Shown here: positions 5,348 to 8,891 of the stretch, piece after piece
Numbering within the stretch: the first letter of the stretch is position 1
Layout of the letters: every line of letters begins with the position of its first letter
The notes under the pieces: generated by a model
Told to the model about the DNA's origin: nothing
The model's database searches: none
Seen by the model: only the letters and a program-made list of their open reading frames with translations
Position numbers and translations under genes: made by a program
From: an uncultured Acidimicrobiia bacterium
GTDB taxonomy: Bacteria; Actinomycetota; Acidimicrobiia; UBA5794
Assembly (NCBI GenBank): GCA_905480055.1
Contig: CAJQOW010000172.1
Span: forward strand, 1 to 8,891
Length of the DNA: 8,891 bases
Direction: 5' to 3'

Positions 5348-6484
5348 ATGGTCCCAGAGGAACCCACATTCACGATCGGAGTCGAGGAGGAATACTTCGT
5401 CGTCGACCGCGAGACGAGGAACCTGGTGCCCGATCTTCCGGACAATCTCCGAAGGGCGCTCGAGACTCCGCCGGTTGGCATGACGAGCCCGGAGTTCATC
5501 CGCTCCCAGATCGAGATCGGCACGCCCGTGAGCCGAGACGTCCAGGAGCTCTCCGAATACCTTGCCGTGATGCGGCGATTCGTTGTCGACACGGTTGCCG
5601 ACGAGAACATGGCGATCATCGCTGCTTCGACCCACCCGTTCGCCGTTTGGGGTGATCAGCGGTACACGGACCAGGAGCGCTACCGGATGCTCGACGAGGC
5701 GCTCCAGGGCGTTGTGCGACGTCTTCTGATCTGTGGCATGCACGTCCATGTCGAGATCGCCGATGAGGACCTCCGGATCGACCTGATGAACCAGGTGTCC
5801 TACTTCCTCCCCCACATCCTGGCGTTGACGGGATCGTCACCGTTCTGGCATGGCGTGGACACGGGGCTCAAGAGCTATCGGCCTGCGGTGTTCAGGGCAT
5901 TGCCGCGGACGGGCATCCCTGATGAGTTCAATGACTGGGCCGAATACCAGCGGCACGTGGATGTGCTTGTCCAGACCGGGGTGATCGAGGACTCCACCAA
6001 GTTGTGGTGGGACATCAGACCCTCGGCTCGGTACCCGACCATCGAGATGCGGTCCGCAGACGCCTGCACGAGGCACGCTGATGCGATCACCATCGCCGCG
6101 CTCTATCAGGCGCTGCTCGCGATGTTGTACGAGAGGCGCATGCAGAACCAGCGGTGGCGCGTGTACTCGCGCATGCTCATCGCCGAGAACAACTGGAGGG
6201 CGCAGCGCTACGGGGTTGACGAGTCGCTCATCGACTTCGGACGGGGTGAGCTTGTGCCCGTGACCAGGCTTGCGGACGAGCTTGTCGAGCTGGTTGCCGA
6301 CTTCGCCGCACGGCTCGGATCGCTCGAGTCTGTGAGTAGGGCACGCATCATTGCCAACGAGGGGACCAGCTCGGACCGGCAACGAGCAGCACGCGATGCC
6401 GCACTTGCTGATGGAGCATCGGATCATGAGGCACTGATGGCTGTTGTCGATCACCTGATCGACGAGACCATGGAGGGCGTGTGA
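5348..6484 (+). CDS. Glutamate-cysteine ligase-like carboxylate-amine ligase (YbdK/GCS2 family)
   Basis: This 378-residue protein belongs to the GCS2/YbdK group of ATP-dependent ligases, which join the gamma-carboxyl of glutamate (or a similar acid) to an amine. Visible signatures are TIGVEEEYFVVD (9-20), SQIEIGTPV (53-61), STHPFAVW (94-101), GMHVHVEI (130-137; probable metal/ATP-site residues), TKLWWDIRPSARYPTIEMR (217-235) and AENNWRAQRYG (279-289). The length is normal for the family. ATG 5348 is preceded by GGGAGG at a 5-base gap, a strong ribosome-binding site, 40 bases after the tyrA stop. The frame extends upstream into tyrA but without support. The end overlaps the nadE start as GTGA. 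Members of this family include true glutamate-cysteine ligases and enzymes of unknown substrate. Most actinobacteria make mycothiol rather than glutathione, so the substrate is open. Confidence 0.9.
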   Translation: MVPEEPTFTIGVEEEYFVVDRETRNLVPDLPDNLRRALETPPVGMTSPEFIRSQIEIGTPVSRDVQELSEYLAVMRRFVVDTVADENMAIIAASTHPFAVWGDQRYTDQERYRMLDEALQGVVRRLLICGMHVHVEIADEDLRIDLMNQVSYFLPHILALTGSSPFWHGVDTGLKSYRPAVFRALPRTGIPDEFNDWAEYQRHVDVLVQTGVIEDSTKLWWDIRPSARYPTIEMRSADACTRHADAITIAALYQALLAMLYERRMQNQRWRVYSRMLIAENNWRAQRYGVDESLIDFGRGELVPVTRLADELVELVADFAARLGSLESVSRARIIANEGTSSDRQRAARDAALADGASDHEALMAVVDHLIDETMEGV

Positions 6485-8187
6485 CGCGTTCGTTGCGCGT
6501 CGCAGGCGCCCAACTCAAGCTTGCCGTCGGTGACATCGATGGCAACGTCTCGCGGATCATCGAGGCGATTGATTGGGCGACCGAGCGTGACGCCGATGTG
6601 TTGCTCTTGCCCGAGCTTGCCGTATGCGGCTATCCCCCGGAGGATCTGGTGCTCAAGTCTGGATTCGTGGATGCCAACCTCGAAGCCGTCCGAGAGATCG
6701 CGTCCCACACCACATCCACAGCGGTGGTCGTCGGATTCGTCGACAGGCTGGACAATGCTCGAAAGGACGACGACGCGTTGCCTCGTTCGATCACGAATGC
6801 TGCAGCGATCCTCGCTGGTGGTGAGGCGGTAGATGTCTATCACAAGCGCCTGTTGCCGAACTACGGGGTGTTCGATGAGGCCAGGTACTTCGCCGAAGGG
6901 CTCGATCCGATTCGCCTCCACGCCATTGCCTCTGTCAACTGTGGGATCTCGATATGTGAAGACCTGTGGGACGAGTCCGGACCACCCATGGGTCAAGCAG
7001 TCGGTGGCGCGGAGGTGATCCTGAACATCAACGGGTCGCCCTATCACGTGTTCAAGCGGGCGGAACGGCTGGCCATGCTCAAGGCGAGGGCGACCGCCGG
7101 GGGCACGTATGTGGTCTACGTGAATTGTGTTGGCGGGCAGGACGAGCTTGTGTTCGATGGCGGATCGATGGTCATGGCGCCTGACGGGACGATCGTCGCT
7201 CGGTCCCCAGAGTTCAGCGAGGACCTGTTCGTCGTCGATGTGGATGTGGACAGGGGCACAACGCCGCTACTCCCGTTGGTGGAAACGGTCGAGCCCCGCC
7301 CTGATCGCGTTTCGATTCCGGCCCCTGTGGTGGCTCAGGAACCCGAGGAGCTCGAAGAGATCTACTCGGCGCTCGTTACGGGTCTCCGTGAATATGTCGT
7401 GTCGAACGGGTTCACCGAGGTCGTCATCGGGCTCAGCGGCGGAATCGACTCTGCCCTCACCGCCGCCGTCGCAGCCGATGCCCTCGGAGGAGATGCCGTC
7501 CACGGTGTGACGATGCCAACTCGCTACTCATCTGCGGGAAGCGTGGACGACTCGGTCGACCTTGTACAACGGCTGGGCGCCCGTATTGACATCGTGCCGA
7601 TCGACGACCTCTTCGAAGGGTTCCTGGGTGCACTGGAGCCCCTGTTCGGCGATGCGCCCCACAACGTTGCGGAGGAGAACCTGCAGGCAAGGATCAGGGG
7701 CACGATCCTGATGGCCTTGTCCAACAAGCTTGGCGGCATGGTGGTTGCGACCGGAAACAAATCGGAGATGGCTGTTGGCTATGCCACCCTCTACGGAGAC
7801 ATGGTTGGCGGTTTCGCTGTGCTCAAGGACGTGTACAAGACAATGGTGTACGACCTTGCCCGATGGCGGAACACGCAGGGCGAAGTGATTCCCCTGTCGA
7901 TCATCGCAAAGGAACCCTCCGCCGAGCTCCGCCCAGACCAACGCGACTCAGATTCGCTGCCGCCGTATCCGGTCCTCGACGACATCCTGTATCGCTACAT
8001 CGAGCTCGATATGACCGCACTCGACATCGGGCACGCGGGCGTGGATCCTCAGCTCGCCCGGCGTGTCGCCTCGATGGTGGACAGGAACGAATACAAGCGT
8101 CGCCAAGCGCCGCCTGGTGTCAAGATCACGCTGAAGGCCTTTGGTCGCGACCGCAGGCTCCCGATCACGAATCGGTTCACGCCGTGA
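6481..8187 (+). CDS. nadE: Glutamine-dependent NAD+ synthetase
   Basis: NadE makes NAD+ from deamido-NAD+ with ATP, taking ammonia from glutamine, as the last step of NAD synthesis in the cytosol. The 568-residue protein has an N-terminal nitrilase-type glutaminase: LLLPELAVCGYPPEDL with Glu45, VYHKRLLPNYGVFDE with Lys122, and CGISICEDLWDE with Cys159, the Glu-Lys-Cys triad. The C-terminal synthetase domain starts near 295 and has the PP-loop SGGIDS (319-324), then NLQARIRGTILMALSNK (400-416), ATGNKSEMAVGYATLYGD (423-440), GGFAVLKDVYKT and a terminal KITLKAFGRDRRLPITNRF. All key residues are present and the length suits the two-domain form of about 550-570 residues. GTG 6481 lies 3-4 bases after GGAGG and overlaps the ligase stop as GTGA. 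Its TGA overlaps the next GTG in the same way, so expression is translationally coupled. Confidence 0.97.
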   Translation: MTRSLRVAGAQLKLAVGDIDGNVSRIIEAIDWATERDADVLLLPELAVCGYPPEDLVLKSGFVDANLEAVREIASHTTSTAVVVGFVDRLDNARKDDDALPRSITNAAAILAGGEAVDVYHKRLLPNYGVFDEARYFAEGLDPIRLHAIASVNCGISICEDLWDESGPPMGQAVGGAEVILNINGSPYHVFKRAERLAMLKARATAGGTYVVYVNCVGGQDELVFDGGSMVMAPDGTIVARSPEFSEDLFVVDVDVDRGTTPLLPLVETVEPRPDRVSIPAPVVAQEPEELEEIYSALVTGLREYVVSNGFTEVVIGLSGGIDSALTAAVAADALGGDAVHGVTMPTRYSSAGSVDDSVDLVQRLGARIDIVPIDDLFEGFLGALEPLFGDAPHNVAEENLQARIRGTILMALSNKLGGMVVATGNKSEMAVGYATLYGDMVGGFAVLKDVYKTMVYDLARWRNTQGEVIPLSIIAKEPSAELRPDQRDSDSLPPYPVLDDILYRYIELDMTALDIGHAGVDPQLARRVASMVDRNEYKRRQAPPGVKITLKAFGRDRRLPITNRFTP

Positions 8188-8891
8188 ACAATCGAACGCT
8201 CGGCCCTGTGTTGATCAATGGCGTTCCCCACGATCCCGCCGATGCAACGATCAGCATCTTCGACATCGGATTCCAGCGTGGATATGGGTGTTTCGAGGCG
8301 ATGCGCGTCTACGGGGGGACTCCCTTCCGGCTCGATGACCATCTCGAGCGGCTCGATCGCAGCGCCGCGCATCTGCGGATCGAGCTGCCACGAGTGGAAG
8401 AGCTTCGCGCTTGGTGCACTTCGGTGGCAGAACAGGCCGAGTCGGTCGGCGGCGGAGTGCTCCGGGTCTATGTAACCGGGGGAATCGACCAGAAACACCC
8501 GGGCACCGACAGTCAGATCATCGTGCTGGTGGAACCGCTGCCTGCGGTACCCGCTGCTGTGCGGCTGGATGTGCTCGACGCACCCTGGCATGCAGATGGG
8601 CGCAGCTCGGAGCTGACCGGAGCCAAGACGCTGTCGTACGGACCCAACCTCGCTGCCACGATCAAGGCCCGATCGCGGGGCTTCGACGACGCAGCCCTCG
8701 TCGGTGCTGGCGATGTCGTCCTCGAAGGACCGACCTTCAGCCTCGGGTGGGTGACGAATGGCCAGATGTGCACGCCTGCCCTCGACAGCCACATACTCGC
8801 TTCGATAACGCGGGAAGCCACGATCCAGGTGGCGCATGCCGAAGGGATCCCCGTGCGCGAGGAGCGGTTCCTGCGCAACGACCTGCTTGCA
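8184..8891 (+). CDS. Class IV PLP-dependent aminotransferase or aminodeoxychorismate lyase (partial, 3' end outside window)
   Basis: The frame is open from GTG 8184 to the window edge (236 codons) and is truncated there. Fold-type IV PLP signatures are clear: LINGVPHDPADATISIFDIGFQRGYG (10-35), FEAMRVYGGTPFRLDDHLERL (37-57) with Arg41 and Tyr43, LRVYVTGG (93-100), ELTGAKTLSYGPNLAA (143-158) with Lys148 as the Schiff-base lysine, then VVLEGPTFSLGWVTNG (178-193) with Glu181. The group includes branched-chain and D-amino-acid aminotransferases and 4-amino-4-deoxychorismate lyase (PabC). About 40-50 residues of C-terminus are missing. Sequence alone does not decide the substrate; the divergence at the usual N-x-F region (TFSLGWV) makes PabC or a broad transaminase plausible. 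Coupling to nadE (GTGA overlap) and the tyrA operon would fit a role near chorismate or in amino-acid exchange. Confidence 0.88.
   Translation, partial: MNNRTLGPVLINGVPHDPADATISIFDIGFQRGYGCFEAMRVYGGTPFRLDDHLERLDRSAAHLRIELPRVEELRAWCTSVAEQAESVGGGVLRVYVTGGIDQKHPGTDSQIIVLVEPLPAVPAAVRLDVLDAPWHADGRSSELTGAKTLSYGPNLAATIKARSRGFDDAALVGAGDVVLEGPTFSLGWVTNGQMCTPALDSHILASITREATIQVAHAEGIPVREERFLRNDLLA

Noticed and set aside
5837..6454. 205-codon minus-strand frame inside the GCS2-like ligase gene
   Set aside because: It is antisense to a well-conserved family and has no recognisable domain.
8049..8837. Long minus-strand frame over the end of nadE and the aminotransferase
   Set aside because: The plus strand encodes clear NadE and class IV PLP motifs; the antisense frame is a GC-rich shadow.

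Overview
The window is GC-rich (clearly above 60% by eye), gene-dense and uses GTG starts and 4-base ATGA/GTGA overlaps. Gene content and order point to an actinobacterium (Actinomycetota). Two minus-strand gene pairs resemble gene pairs I recall from Mycobacterium tuberculosis (Rv0474-hbhA and galE2/Rv0501-Rv0502). The coiled-coil protein with a helix-hairpin-helix tail, the glutamate-cysteine-ligase-like gene next to nadE, and a probable leaderless promoter suggest a deep-branching group such as Acidimicrobiia. That lineage assignment is an inference from gene content, with no marker gene to confirm it.

Layout. Bases 1-69 are probably the 3' end of a plus-strand gene. A small DUF4332-type double helix-hairpin-helix protein follows (146-550, +). 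A strong hairpin at 577-608 separates it from a convergent minus-strand operon: an XRE-type regulator reading frame broken by one in-frame TAA (1425-1769), overlapping by ATGA a 258-residue repetitive amphipathic/coiled-coil protein with a C-terminal helix-hairpin-helix domain (652-1428). A consensus-like promoter with a 16-bp palindrome over its -35 lies directly before the regulator, and the predicted transcript would be leaderless.

The interval 1808-1977 holds no gene. It holds two small hairpins and a degenerate 7-bp tandem repeat that runs up to and just inside the end of the next gene. A second minus-strand operon follows: an atypical extended-SDR epimerase/dehydratase-like protein (3219-4160), overlapping by ATGA an acyltransferase (1978-3222) that carries an N-terminal Rho-N/SAP-like domain and a Cys3His motif in front of the PlsC-like domain.

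From about 4280 to the end of the window a divergent plus-strand biosynthetic operon runs through tyrA (prephenate dehydrogenase with an ACT domain), a YbdK/GCS2-type carboxylate-amine ligase, nadE (glutamine-dependent NAD+ synthetase) and the 5' part of a class IV PLP aminotransferase/lyase. The last three genes are coupled by GTGA overlaps. These are mostly core-metabolism enzymes: tyrosine synthesis, possible gamma-glutamyl thiol or amide chemistry, NAD synthesis, and amino-acid or p-aminobenzoate metabolism.

No mobile element, CRISPR array, tRNA or rRNA was seen. The most interesting parts are the interrupted regulator with its operator-like promoter, the coiled-coil/HhH protein it would control, and the three-part acyltransferase.
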